A stretch of DNA of 36,355 nucleotides from Phycisphaerae bacterium (GCA_016929245.1 JAFGJE010000230.1:1-36355); one strand, 5' to 3'. Positions 15,281 through 24,219 are shown, counted from the stretch's first letter. Made by a program: numbers and translations. Notes: a model not told the origin generated them from the sequence alone.

Positions 15281-16807
15281 CTATTCCATCACCGACGGAT
15301 TTTCGAGCAGTTCCTTGAGTCTGGCGAGGAACTTCGCCGCCGCCAGGCCGTCGATCACGCGGTGATCGCAACTGAGCGTCACGGTCATCACGCGGGTCGG
15401 CTTGATCGCGCCGTCCTTCACGATCACGTCTTCGCGAACCGCGCCGACCGCGAGGATCGCCGCCTCGGGGGGATTGATGATCGCGCTGAATCGCTCGATC
15501 CCGAACATCCCCAGGTTGCTGATCGTGAAGACGCCCTGCCCGAAGCCTTCGATTTTCCCCGCGCGGGCCGACTCGGCGACGCGTCGGGTTTCGGCGCCCA
15601 CCTGCTGGAGGTTCATGCGGTCGGCAGCCACGACCACCGGCACGACCAATCCGTCGTCCATCCCCACCGCCACGCCGATGTTGGCCGTCGGGAACGTGAC
15701 GATTTCCTCGCCGTCCGCGCGACTTCGGAAGCCGGGGAATTCCGCCATCGCTCGCCCGCACGCCAGCACGACCACGTCGTTGACGCTGCACGGATACTGG
15801 GCCTTGGCGGCGCGGTAATAGTTCATCAAGGCCGCCGCTTCGACGGTCGTTTCGATATAGAAATGCGGGATATTCTGCTTGCTCGCCAGCAGGTTGCGGG
15901 CGATGGCCTTTCGCATGGGACTCATTTTCGCGCGGGTTTGCTCACCGACGGGCGCGGTACTCGCCGGCGCGGGTTTGACCGTCGGCTTGTCAGCCGGCGC
16001 ACCCGACATCGGGATATCCGCGGAGACGATCCGCCCGCCGGGCCCGCTTCCGGGCGTCAGGGAGGCAAGGTCCACACCCCGCTGCAGCGCGATGCGCCGA
16101 GCGGCTGGGGATGCTTTCACGCGGCCTGTTGACGTCGAAGGCGTCGGTGCGGGGGGAATCGGCGCCACCGGCGCGGGCGTCGGAGCGGCAGAGGCCGCTT
16201 CTACCTTCGCTTCGGCGGCAGGTTCCTCGGCGTGTTGCGCGATGTAGGCGTCCACGTCGTCGGCGCTGTCGGCAAGGTAGGCGACGGGTTTGAGCACCTC
16301 GGTGCTGTCACCTTCCGCGACGACGATACGGGCGAGCTTGCCGGTGTCGGTGGCTTCCACTTCGACGCTGGCTTTGTCGGTCTCGACCTCGAAGATCACC
16401 TGGCCGGTTTCGATCGCGTCACCCTCGGCTACGTGCCACTTGACGACCGTGCCTTCTTCCATGGTGTTGCTGGCCTGGGGCATCAGAACGGGAATGACGT
16501 TTCCCCTGGGAGTGCTCATCGGTTTCTCCTTGCTCGTTGTCGCGGATTTCGCGGGGTTCGTTTGGTTCGTCGCGCCGGTGGAAATTTCCGCCAACACACT
16601 CCCCGGCCGAATGGTTTTGCCTTCTTCGGCAACCCGTTTCGTGATGATACCCGCGTCGGCGGCCCGGACGAAAATCGTCGCGCGCAAGCCGGTCAGTTCG
16701 ACCAGCACGTCACCTTTGGTGAAGGCGTCACCGACATTTTTTCGCCAGCGAATCACCGTCGCGTCGGGCCGGCAGGTTTCATTTTGGGGTAATTGTATGG
16801 TTTGCAT
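15281..16807 (-). CDS. Dihydrolipoamide acyltransferase (E2) with an extra lipoyl-like domain lacking the lysine
   Basis: E2 is the core of 2-oxoacid or acetoin dehydrogenase complexes and transfers the acyl group to CoA. The 508-residue product has these parts in order: a lipoyl-like domain (1-77); a linker; a true lipoyl domain (103-178) with the lipoylated K145 in ETDKA; an Ala/Pro-rich hinge; a subunit-binding domain (229-266, VKASPAARRIA to GPGGRI); and the catalytic domain (about 290-508) with H482 and D486 in DHRVIDG. In the first domain the ETDKA site reads ELTGLRA, so no lysine is available. MSTPRGN at residue 97 could be an internal start giving an E2 with one lipoyl domain. It is the first gene leftward from the divergent promoter region shared with the DeoR regulator. 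The acyl group handled is not evident from sequence. Confidence 0.93.
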   Translation of the reverse strand: MQTIQLPQNETCRPDATVIRWRKNVGDAFTKGDVLVELTGLRATIFVRAADAGIITKRVAEEGKTIRPGSVLAEISTGATNQTNPAKSATTSKEKPMSTPRGNVIPVLMPQASNTMEEGTVVKWHVAEGDAIETGQVIFEVETDKASVEVEATDTGKLARIVVAEGDSTEVLKPVAYLADSADDVDAYIAQHAEEPAAEAKVEAASAAPTPAPVAPIPPAPTPSTSTGRVKASPAARRIALQRGVDLASLTPGSGPGGRIVSADIPMSGAPADKPTVKPAPASTAPVGEQTRAKMSPMRKAIARNLLASKQNIPHFYIETTVEAAALMNYYRAAKAQYPCSVNDVVVLACGRAMAEFPGFRSRADGEEIVTFPTANIGVAVGMDDGLVVPVVVAADRMNLQQVGAETRRVAESARAGKIEGFGQGVFTISNLGMFGIERFSAIINPPEAAILAVGAVREDVIVKDGAIKPTRVMTVTLSCDHRVIDGLAAAKFLARLKELLENPSVME

Positions 16808-16898
16808 CTCGGCCTTGCGTTCACGGTTATAACTTCAAAGAACAGAAACTTCCATATTCCGTCTCTTTTTAAGGTTACGTATAACTCGGTCATAAGTC

Positions 16899-16916
16899 AA
16901 TCAAAAATAATCAAAA
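16899..16916 (+). promoter_or_regulatory. Candidate DeoR-family operator in the divergent promoter region
   Basis: AATCAAAA occurs at 16899-16906 and again at 16909-16916, a direct repeat with a 10-bp period, one DNA turn. It lies in the AT-rich 218 bp between the divergent E2 and DeoR starts. Several DeoR-family regulators bind short A/T-rich direct repeats, so this is a reasonable operator guess. Confidence 0.4.
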
Positions 16917-17025
16917 CTTTTTCATTTTTATATTGAATTTCGATCAGAAAAAAGTACCATAAATAATAGAAGGAATGGTTTTTTCGTACCTTTTAGAGAG
17001 ATTCCGGACACAAATTCGATACATT

Positions 17026-17808
17026 ATGCGATCTTCCGCACGACAACGACGCGACGCGATTCTCGCGGAACTTTATGCCTCAAAAGAGGTTACAGCAAGT
17101 TCACTCGCGGGCGCCCTTTCGGTCTCCGAGGCGACGGTGCGGCGGGATTTACGCGCCCTGGCTGAGGAAGGCCAGATTGTATTGAACTACGGCGGTGCGA
17201 CGCTTCCGAATCACGTGGATTTTTCCTACCGCTCCAAAGCCGGCCGCAACGTCGACGCCAAGCGGATCGTCGGCGAACTGGCCGGCGGATTGATCCATGA
17301 GGGCGATCAGATTTTCGTCGATTCCGGAACGACCTGCGCCCAGATGGTCAGCCACCTGAAGCGCAAGCGGTCGCTGTCGGTGATCGTGAATTCCGCCCGC
17401 CTGGCGCTGGAGCTGGATTCGCCCAATCTGCAGGTGATCCTGCTGGGCGGGGAGTATCGTCCTGAACGCATGGACAACGTAGGCCCGCTGGCGAACACGA
17501 CGTTAAGCGAGTTGCACGGCTATCACGCCTTCGTCAGCGCCGACGGTCTGAACCGCCAGGTGGGTCTGATGGCCAGCGACGTCGAAAGCGCGTATATCTT
17601 TCGCCTCGCCGTCGCCAACGCGAAGGAAACCACGCTGCTGGCGGACCACACGAAATTCCACGCGAGCGCCCTGTGCAGGATCGTCGGGTGGGAGTCGATC
17701 CGCCGCGTCGTGACCGACCGCCAGCCCGACGAGGAATGGACCGCCTTTTTCGAGGAACAGAACATCGAGGTCATCTACCCCGGTACTACACAAAACACGG
17801 AAGAATAA
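17026..17808 (+). CDS. DeoR-family transcriptional regulator of sugar metabolism
   Basis: A 260-residue repressor-type protein. The N-terminal helix-turn-helix has the family signature RQRRDAILAEL, then VTASSLAGALSVSEATVRRDLRALAEEGQI and YGGA. The C-terminal sugar-phosphate sensor domain has KRIVGELAG, the phosphate-binding IFVDSGTT, VIVNSARLALEL, LLGGEYRPER and LLADHTKF. Members of this family usually respond to a phosphorylated sugar intermediate. I chose the ATG at 17026 because the family begins about five residues before RQRRDAIL; an ATG at 16975 would add 17 residues and has AGAAGG almost touching it. The gene is divergent from E2 and lies 122 bp upstream of the E1 gene, so it likely controls both arms of the locus and itself. 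Confidence 0.93.
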   Translation: MRSSARQRRDAILAELYASKEVTASSLAGALSVSEATVRRDLRALAEEGQIVLNYGGATLPNHVDFSYRSKAGRNVDAKRIVGELAGGLIHEGDQIFVDSGTTCAQMVSHLKRKRSLSVIVNSARLALELDSPNLQVILLGGEYRPERMDNVGPLANTTLSELHGYHAFVSADGLNRQVGLMASDVESAYIFRLAVANAKETTLLADHTKFHASALCRIVGWESIRRVVTDRQPDEEWTAFFEEQNIEVIYPGTTQNTEE

Positions 17809-17820
17809 GAGGCCTCAGAG

Positions 17821-17900
17821 GGCACAAAGTGCACAAAGGTTTTAAGAAAAGAATCAGATAAATATCTCTTTCCTTTGTGACCTTTGTGTCCTTTGTGGCA
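17821..17900 (+). repeat. Periodic inverted repeat, family C, copy 2
   Basis: Left arm GGCACAAAGTGCACAAAGG, right arm CCTTTGTGACCTTTGTG...TTTGTGGC, built of about nine-base CTTTGTGnn units. It fills the gap between the DeoR and E1 genes and could act as an attenuator or mRNA-processing hairpin. Confidence 0.75.
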
Positions 17901-17930
17901 AAAAATCTTAAATAACAGGAGAATGTTTCA

Positions 17931-20402
17931 ATGCCGAAGAGTCAGGAGATTCATCCCAACGACGTCCGCCAAAGCGGCGAGATTACCTTCAAACCGATCC
18001 CGGTCAACCAATACGACAGGACCGTCAAGGAAGAGCTGACGAATTTCACGAAGGACGACCTGCTTCGCGTCCAGCGGGACATGTTCATCCTCCGCGCGTT
18101 CGAGAGTATGCTCAACGAGATCAAGCTCCGAAGCAGCTACCGGGGCATCGAGTACACGCACCGCGGGCCGGCGCACCTGTCGATCGGCCAGGAGGCCGAA
18201 GCCGTCGGCCAGGCGTTCCCGCTGACCGTCGAGGATCACATCTACGGTTCGCACCGCAGCCACAGCGAAATCCTCGCCAAGGGTTTGTCGGCCATCGCCA
18301 AGCTCGACGACGCGAAGCTGATGGAGATCATGGAAGGTTACTTCGACGGTCAATGTCTCCGCGTCGTTGAAAAAGACGCCGCCGGCGACACGAAATCCCT
18401 GGCGATCGATTACCTGATCTACGGGGCGCTGGCGGAAATCTTCGCGCGGGAAGCGGGATTCAACAAGGGCATGGGCGGTTCGATGCACGCGTTCTTCCCG
18501 CCGTTCGGAATCATGCCCAACAACGCCATCGTCGGCGGTTCGGGCGACATTTCCGTGGGGGCGGCGCTGTTCAAAAAGGTCAACCACAAGCCCGGCATCA
18601 TCATCTGCAACATCGGCGACGCGTCCAGCGCCTGCGGACCGGTGTGGGAAGGGATTTGCCTGGCGACGATGGACCAGTACAAAAAACTCTGGGACCGCGA
18701 GCACCGCGGCGGACTGCCGATCATCTTCAATTTCGTGAACAATTTCTACGGCATGGGCGGCCAGCCCGTCGGCGAGACGATGGGTTTCCAGACGCTCGCC
18801 CGGCTGGGCGCGGGAATCAATCCCGATCAGATGCACGCCGAGCGCGTCGACGGGTACAATCCGCTGGCGGTCGTCGACGCCATCCGCCGCAAACGCGAGA
18901 TTCTTGAAAACGGCGACGGTCCCGTGCTGCTGGACACGATCACGTATCGTTACAGCGGCCATTCGCCTTCCGACGCCAGTTCGTATCGCACGAAGGAAGA
19001 ACTGGCGGCCTGGCAGGAGTTCGACCCCTTGACGACGTTCGCCAAGCAACTCGTCGAAGCCGGCGTCGCCACGAAATCGGACATCGACGAATTGCAGGTC
19101 CAGACCGACGCGCTGATCTTAAAGGCCTTCCAAAAGGCGGTCGATCTGGAGATTTCCCCGCGGGCCGATCTCAAGAAAACCGGCTGCCTGCTGGAAAAAA
19201 CGATGTTTTCCAACCGCAAGGTCGAATCATTCGATCCGTCGCGCAGGCCCGAAGTGCTCCTGGAGAAGGGCTTGGATCCCCGCACGATGCAATTGGCGAA
19301 GCGCAGCCGCAGCGGTTACGACGAGAACGGGAAGGAGCTTTCCAGGCAGAAGTGCATCGGCATCCGCGACGCGCTGTTCGAGGCGATCCGCGACGGATTC
19401 TACACCGACGCGACGCTGGTCGCCTACGGGGAGGAGAACCGCGACTGGGGCGGCGCGTTCGCCGTCTACCGAGGCCTGACGGAAATGCTCCCCTACCACC
19501 GGCTGTTCAATTCGCCCATCAGCGAAGGGGCGATCTGCGGGTCCGCCTGCGGATACGCGATGGAAGGCGGGCGCGTGATCGCGGAACTCATGTACTGCGA
19601 CTTCATGGGCCGGGCGGGCGACGAGATTTTCAACCAGCTCTCGAAGTGGCAGTCGATGAGCGGGGGCCTGCTGACGATGCCCGCGATCATCCGCGTGTCG
19701 GTCGGAAGCAAGTACGGCGCGCAGCACAGCCAGGACTGGACCAGTATCACCGCGCACATTCCGGGATTAAAAGTCGCCTTCCCCGCGACGCCCTACGACG
19801 CGAAAGGGCTCATGAACGCCGCCTTGCGCGGCACGGACCCGGTGATCTTCTACGAATCGCAGCGGATTTACGACATGCCGGAACTGTTCGTCTCCGGCGG
19901 CGTGCCGAAAGATTTTTACGAAGTCGAATTCGGCCTGCCCGCGATCCGCAAGGAAGGAACGGACCTGACGATCCTGACCGTCGGCGCGACGTTGTATCGC
20001 GCGATCGAGGCAGCGAAGGAATTGGAGACGAAATACGGCGTGAGTTGCGAGATCATCGACGCGCGCAGCCTCGTGCCGTTCGACTACTCGCCGGTGCTCG
20101 AATCCGTCGCCAAAACGCGGAAGATTCTCCTCGCCAGCGACGCCTGCGAACGCGGCAGCTTCCTGCACACGATGGCCGCGAAGATCACGCAGTTCGCCTT
20201 CGACGAACTCGACGCCCCGCCGGTCGTCGTCGGCGCGCGAAACTGGATCACCCCCGCCGACGAGGTGGAGGACGCCTTCTTCCCGCAACCGGCGGATATT
20301 CTCGACGCCGTTCATGAGCACATTATCCCCCTGGCGGGATACACCGCCGTCCGCGCATGCGACAACGAAGACCTGCTGCGACGCGGCGCCGAGGGAATTT
20401 AA
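17931..20402 (+). CDS. Fused alpha-beta E1 of a TPP-dependent 2-oxoacid/acetoin-type dehydrogenase complex
   Basis: A single 823-residue chain carries both E1 subunits. The alpha part (about 40-420) has [37 protein letters not shown] and the TPP motif from GDA (229-231) to NN (270-271). The beta part (about 470-800) has [44 protein letters not shown] and the C-terminal transketolase-like [14 protein letters not shown]. Such E1 enzymes cleave a C-C bond next to a carbonyl and pass the acyl group to E2. Two features are unusual: about 45 extra residues (118-165) before the GGSMH region, and a long GDA-NN spacing caused by a [12 protein letters not shown] insertion. These may signal a non-standard substrate. 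AGGAGA precedes the ATG. E2 and E3 lie on the other side of the regulator; kinase and isomerase genes follow downstream. Confidence 0.93.
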   Translation: MPKSQEIHPNDVRQSGEITFKPIPVNQYDRTVKEELTNFTKDDLLRVQRDMFILRAFESMLNEIKLRSSYRGIEYTHRGPAHLSIGQEAEAVGQAFPLTVEDHIYGSHRSHSEILAKGLSAIAKLDDAKLMEIMEGYFDGQCLRVVEKDAAGDTKSLAIDYLIYGALAEIFAREAGFNKGMGGSMHAFFPPFGIMPNNAIVGGSGDISVGAALFKKVNHKPGIIICNIGDASSACGPVWEGICLATMDQYKKLWDREHRGGLPIIFNFVNNFYGMGGQPVGETMGFQTLARLGAGINPDQMHAERVDGYNPLAVVDAIRRKREILENGDGPVLLDTITYRYSGHSPSDASSYRTKEELAAWQEFDPLTTFAKQLVEAGVATKSDIDELQVQTDALILKAFQKAVDLEISPRADLKKTGCLLEKTMFSNRKVESFDPSRRPEVLLEKGLDPRTMQLAKRSRSGYDENGKELSRQKCIGIRDALFEAIRDGFYTDATLVAYGEENRDWGGAFAVYRGLTEMLPYHRLFNSPISEGAICGSACGYAMEGGRVIAELMYCDFMGRAGDEIFNQLSKWQSMSGGLLTMPAIIRVSVGSKYGAQHSQDWTSITAHIPGLKVAFPATPYDAKGLMNAALRGTDPVIFYESQRIYDMPELFVSGGVPKDFYEVEFGLPAIRKEGTDLTILTVGATLYRAIEAAKELETKYGVSCEIIDARSLVPFDYSPVLESVAKTRKILLASDACERGSFLHTMAAKITQFAFDELDAPPVVVGARNWITPADEVEDAFFPQPADILDAVHEHIIPLAGYTAVRACDNEDLLRRGAEGI

Positions 20403-20410
20403 AAGCGTTC

Positions 20411-20835
20411 GTCCACGAAGTACACGGCGCGGCCTGCGGCCGCAACCAAAGTGCGGTCGGCGGACTTGTGCCATAGATATTGCGGATTAAAATATAACAC
20501 AAAAGATCGTCCTCTTCGTCCCGAAGGGACGAGAAGCGTTTCGCCGGGGCGTGAGCGAAGCGAACCCCCGGAACTGATTCCAAAGAAGAAAGTCCCAACG
20601 GGACGAAAGCGATGTTGGAATGACACAAAGCATCCAAATTCCGGATTCGCTGCCGTCCCTTCGGGACTTGGGATTTCAGGGAACCCGGTTCCGGGGGTTC
20701 GCTTCGCTCACGCCCCGGCTAAACGCTACCGTCCCCTCCGGGGCCGGTTTGAACCTTCAGAACGTAATGAATCTGGGAAAAGGTAGTTGTTGAAAAAAGC
20801 GAATCTTCTTCGTGTAATGAGTGCAATTCGTGGAC
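20411..20835 (+). repeat. Nested inverted repeats in the E1-kinase spacer
   Basis: Outer arms GTCCACGAA (20411-20419) and TTCGTGGAC (20827-20835). Inner 30-bp perfect arms begin GCCGGGGCGTGAGCGAAGCG at 20543 and lie reversed at 20690-20719, with partly matching extensions outward (AAGCGTTT/AAACGCT). Smaller GTCCC...GGGAC hairpins lie between. I see no gene in the 456-bp spacer 20403-20858. Confidence 0.8.
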
Positions 20836-20858
20836 TCTTCTATAAAGGAGTGTGAGTG

Positions 20859-22325
20859 ATGTCCGAGGCGCATCGGTTTTTAGCGATGGATTACGGCGCG
20901 GAGAGCGGACGTGGGATACTCGTCACGCTCGCCGACGGTAAGGCGACGATGGAGGAAATTCATCGTTTCCCCAATCGTCGGGTGAATATCGCCGGCACCA
21001 TGTACTGGGACACACCCTTTCTCTTCGCCGAGATGCTCGAAGCGATGAAACTCTGCGCCGCCAAGGGCGTGCGACTCACCTCGATGGCGGTCGACACGTG
21101 GGGGGTGGACTTCGGCCTGCTGGACGAGCGCGGCAAGCTGCTGGGGTTGCCCGTCAGTTACCGCGACGGACGAACCGAAACCGTGCACGAGTACGCCGAT
21201 CCGATCGTCCCGCGGGAAGACGTTTTCCTCGCCACCGGCGGGGAAACCTGGGCCATCGGCAGTTTGTATCAGCTTCTTTCCATGCAGCGCGACGGCGATC
21301 CCACCTTGACGGCGGCGAAGTGCTTCCTGAACATGCCGAACCTGCTGACGTATCTCCTGACCGGGAAAAAATGCAACGAGCGGTCGATCCTCAGCGGTTC
21401 GAGCATCATGGGCGTCGACCGTCAATGGCCTAGGGAACTGTTTGAAAAATTCAACCTGCCGCCGAACATTTTCGGCGAGATCGTCGAACCGGGCACGGTA
21501 GTCGGTCCGTTGCAGCCGGACGTGGCGGAGCAGACCGGGTTGGGCGAGTTGCCCGTCGTCGCCGGCTGCGGCCACGACACCGCCGCCGTCGTCGCGTCCA
21601 TTCCCGCCGAAGGCGACAACTGGGCGTTTATCTCCTGCGGCACGTGGAGCATCCTCGGAACGCTCGTTGGGGAACCCGTCGCGACGCCGGCATGTCTCCA
21701 GGCCGGGTTCTGCAACGAATACACACTCGGCGGATGGTACATGTGCAACCATATCCTGGGATTGTGGCTGGTGCAGGAATGCAAGCGCAAGTGGGACACG
21801 CAGGACGACCCGTGGGACTACGGCCGCATCACCGACGAAGCGGCGAAGGCGACATACGACGGAGTGCTCGATGTAACCGACGCGACCCTGATGGCCCCGG
21901 CGGACATGGAAGAGGCCTTACTGGCGGTGCTGGCGAAGCACAGGCAGCCGAAGCCCGAATCGCGCGGCCAGTTGATTCGATGCGTGCTGGAATCGCTGGC
22001 GTTGGAATACGCCCGCCAGATCGACACGCTCAACGAGTTGTCGGGCGAGAGAAAGCAGGCGTTTTACATGGTCGGCGGCGGAATCCGCAACAAGCTGCTC
22101 TGCCAATTGACCGCCGACGCGTGCGGAATTCCCCTCCACGCCGGAGCCGAGGAATGCACCGCCCTGGGCAACGCCTTAACGCAGGCGCTGGCGATGGGCG
22201 TGCTGCAAAGCCCGGCCGATATCCGACAGGTGATGCGAAATTCCACCGAAATGACCACCTATCAACCCACCGACCAGGAGGCGTGGGTGAAAAAACGAGA
22301 GGTTTACAAAAATCTTCGGAAATAG
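20859..22325 (+). CDS. FGGY-family sugar kinase, rhamnulokinase-like
   Basis: A 488-residue carbohydrate kinase of the FGGY/actin-like fold. The N-terminal phosphate loop reads FLAMDYGAESGRGI. The family DTWGVDFGLLD (about residues 79-89), LPVSYRD, a CGHDTAAVVASIP motif and ISCGTWSILGTL follow, and the C-terminal adenosine-binding MVGGGIRNKLLCQLTADACGIPL closes it. The DYGAESGR and DTWGVDF patterns fit rhamnulokinase (RhaB) better than fuculokinase or xylulokinase. Such kinases phosphorylate a ketose at C1. The ATG at 20859 is preferred to the GTG three bases earlier because AAAGGAG at 20845-20850 is better spaced. It is followed by the fucose-isomerase-like gene. L-rhamnulose or L-fuculose are the obvious substrates, but the downstream aldolase for either is missing here. 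Confidence 0.92.
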   Translation: MSEAHRFLAMDYGAESGRGILVTLADGKATMEEIHRFPNRRVNIAGTMYWDTPFLFAEMLEAMKLCAAKGVRLTSMAVDTWGVDFGLLDERGKLLGLPVSYRDGRTETVHEYADPIVPREDVFLATGGETWAIGSLYQLLSMQRDGDPTLTAAKCFLNMPNLLTYLLTGKKCNERSILSGSSIMGVDRQWPRELFEKFNLPPNIFGEIVEPGTVVGPLQPDVAEQTGLGELPVVAGCGHDTAAVVASIPAEGDNWAFISCGTWSILGTLVGEPVATPACLQAGFCNEYTLGGWYMCNHILGLWLVQECKRKWDTQDDPWDYGRITDEAAKATYDGVLDVTDATLMAPADMEEALLAVLAKHRQPKPESRGQLIRCVLESLALEYARQIDTLNELSGERKQAFYMVGGGIRNKLLCQLTADACGIPLHAGAEECTALGNALTQALAMGVLQSPADIRQVMRNSTEMTTYQPTDQEAWVKKREVYKNLRK

Positions 22326-22338
22326 GAAAAACAATCAA

Positions 22339-22435
22339 CCACGGATTTCACGGATGAAGAACGGATTTCACGAACAAAAAATTTAAAAATAAATAATCCG
22401 TGTAATCTCTTCGTTCTTATCCGTGAAATCCGTGG
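22339..22435 (+). repeat. Periodic inverted repeat, family C-like, copy 3
   Basis: Left arm CCACGGATTTCACGGAT, right arm ATCCGTGAAATCCGTGG, with partly matching GAAGAACGGATTTCACG / CGTGTAATCTCTTCGTTC inside. It sits between the kinase and isomerase genes. The type is common in environmental bacterial genomes, as far as I recall. Confidence 0.8.
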
Positions 22436-22487
22436 ATAATGACGCTTTTATAAACCAAAGAATGCATAACATCGAAAGGATACTCTC

Positions 22488-24209
22488 ATGGCGAAGGCAA
22501 CGGCAAGACGGCTGACGGCGAGTAAGCAGAGTAAGGCGAAGGCTGTGACGTTCGGCGTATGCGCGACGAGTGACCCGCGCGTGGACGCCGAGTCGCGCAC
22601 TCGATGCGTGAATATCGTGGAGATGGTCGCCGACACCATCGCCGCGGATGTGAAAATGCCCGACGGTTCGCCCGTCGAGGTGGTGTACTCGACCGTGTTG
22701 ATCGACGGTGAGAAGCAGGCCGACATCGTCGGCAAGCAATTCCGCGACGCCGGCGTCGACGCGCTGGTCTGCGCGCCGGACACATGGGCGTTCCCGCAAC
22801 TGACGCTCATCAGCCTGCTGTCGCAACTGCCCGGCGATATTCCCGTCAACATCACCTGCGGGAACAGCGGGCCCAAACCGGGCGTCGTGTTCGCCCACGC
22901 CGTCAACGGCGCGCTGGCGCAGACGGGACGCCTGGCGGCGCTGAACGTCGGCACCTGGCCGGACACGGGCATGAAACCCAAAATGACCGACAACACCGCC
23001 AAGGCGCTGATCGACTGGTGCCACGCCGCCCTGACCTACGCGGGGTTGAAGGGTCGCCGCGTCGTGGTGTTCGGCCATGATTCCATGGGCATGGAAACCG
23101 CCCTGGCGCACGTGCTGCCCACCCGCCGCACGTTCGGGCTGGAGATCGCGCGGCTGGACATGAAACTCCTGTCAGACATGCTCAACAAGAAGGCCTACGA
23201 TGAAAAGGAACTGAAAAAACTCCGCGGCTGGGTCAATCGTCACGTCGGGGAGCGGCTGGATTTATCCCAACCCGACGCGAGTGAAAAATTCGACCAGGGT
23301 TTGGCGATGTACCTGATCATGCGGGACCTGCTGGAGGAACTCAATGCCGTCGGCGGCGGGTTCATGAACCAGCTCGAATGGGGTTCGGATCGCCGCGGGA
23401 TTCCGCTGCCGATCTGCGACACCGCGGAGAGCCTTTTCAATTCCACCTTCGACCATAACGGCGCGAAAGCCGCCCTTCCCTTCGCCACGGAAGCCGACGT
23501 GCAGGGTCTGCTGACGATGCTGTTCAAGACCTGGCTGTCGGGCGGAAATCCGCCGCTGTTCATGGACTTCCGAAAGGTCTGGGAGCCGTGGGAAATCCAG
23601 GCGCTCGCGAAAAAGAACAACGTGAAGTTCGGGAAGAAGGATCTCTGGGCGCAGCGCGGATTCGTCGACGGCGACAACAGCGGATCGGCGAGTTTCGACT
23701 GGGCCGCGACGCCCGGTGCGAAACTCTCCGACATCATGGCTGGAATTTCCATGCCCGGCGCGGAGCTGTACTACTTCCCCGGCGGTGGAAACAGCGTCAC
23801 GTTCATCACCCCCGGCGGGATCGAAGGGATCGCCGGCCGGCTGGCGTACAGCGAACTGAGCGGGATGTTCAGCCTGGTCTGGGACGAAGCGTGCACCGTC
23901 GCGATGCCCGACAAGCTCGCCCAGGCCGTCGCGAACACCTCGAACGTCACCTGGCCTCACACGTTCGTCGTGCCGAAATACGCCACGATGGCGGAGTACA
24001 AGCAGTACGCCCCCGCGAACCACTTCCACATGACGTGGGACCTGCCGCCGGCGCGGCTGGAGCACTGGATGGACATGACCAACGTCATCTCGGCGACGCC
24101 CTGGCAGGCCAGGCCCGGATTCATCGAAGGCGTGGACAGGCCGATCCCGCTGCTGCACGTCTTAAACGGCGGATCGGAGCAGGCCAAACTCCTGCGGGCG
24201 AAGAAGTAA
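22488..24209 (+). CDS. L-fucose-isomerase-like protein
   Basis: A 573-residue relative of FucI (591 residues in E. coli), which interconverts L-fucose and L-fuculose and also acts on D-arabinose using Mn2+. Matching segments include HDSMGMETALAHVL, DMLNKKAYDEKELKK, CDTAESLFNSTFDHNG (309-325; FucI has GDTAEAILNSSFDWNG), PFATEAD, NVTWPHTFVVPK and ANHFHMTWDLP, whose H512 aligns with the metal-binding C-terminal histidine region (ANHGV) of FucI. The similarity is clear but divergent, and FucI's QGQRHW segment reads LEWGSDRRG, so the sugar accepted may differ. AAAGGA lies before the ATG. A lysine-rich N-terminal tail is present. It is the last gene of the rightward unit, 162 bp after the kinase. 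Isomerase plus kinase would yield a ketose 1-phosphate. Confidence 0.88.
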   Translation: MAKATARRLTASKQSKAKAVTFGVCATSDPRVDAESRTRCVNIVEMVADTIAADVKMPDGSPVEVVYSTVLIDGEKQADIVGKQFRDAGVDALVCAPDTWAFPQLTLISLLSQLPGDIPVNITCGNSGPKPGVVFAHAVNGALAQTGRLAALNVGTWPDTGMKPKMTDNTAKALIDWCHAALTYAGLKGRRVVVFGHDSMGMETALAHVLPTRRTFGLEIARLDMKLLSDMLNKKAYDEKELKKLRGWVNRHVGERLDLSQPDASEKFDQGLAMYLIMRDLLEELNAVGGGFMNQLEWGSDRRGIPLPICDTAESLFNSTFDHNGAKAALPFATEADVQGLLTMLFKTWLSGGNPPLFMDFRKVWEPWEIQALAKKNNVKFGKKDLWAQRGFVDGDNSGSASFDWAATPGAKLSDIMAGISMPGAELYYFPGGGNSVTFITPGGIEGIAGRLAYSELSGMFSLVWDEACTVAMPDKLAQAVANTSNVTWPHTFVVPKYATMAEYKQYAPANHFHMTWDLPPARLEHWMDMTNVISATPWQARPGFIEGVDRPIPLLHVLNGGSEQAKLLRAKK

Positions 24210-24219
24210 TGAAACATAT

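Noticed and set aside
17928-19049. Minus-strand frame opposite the E1 gene
   Set aside because: The plus strand encodes clear E1 motifs with a good ribosome-binding site. The antisense frame is a shadow.
20451-20786. Open frame in the E1-kinase spacer
   Set aside because: It consists of inverted-repeat sequence and has no protein-like pattern or ribosome-binding site.
6674-24209. Bacterial microcompartment for fucose/rhamnose use, as known in some planctomycetes
   Set aside because: No shell-protein genes and no fuculose/rhamnulose-phosphate aldolase are present in the window, so that known system is not supported here.
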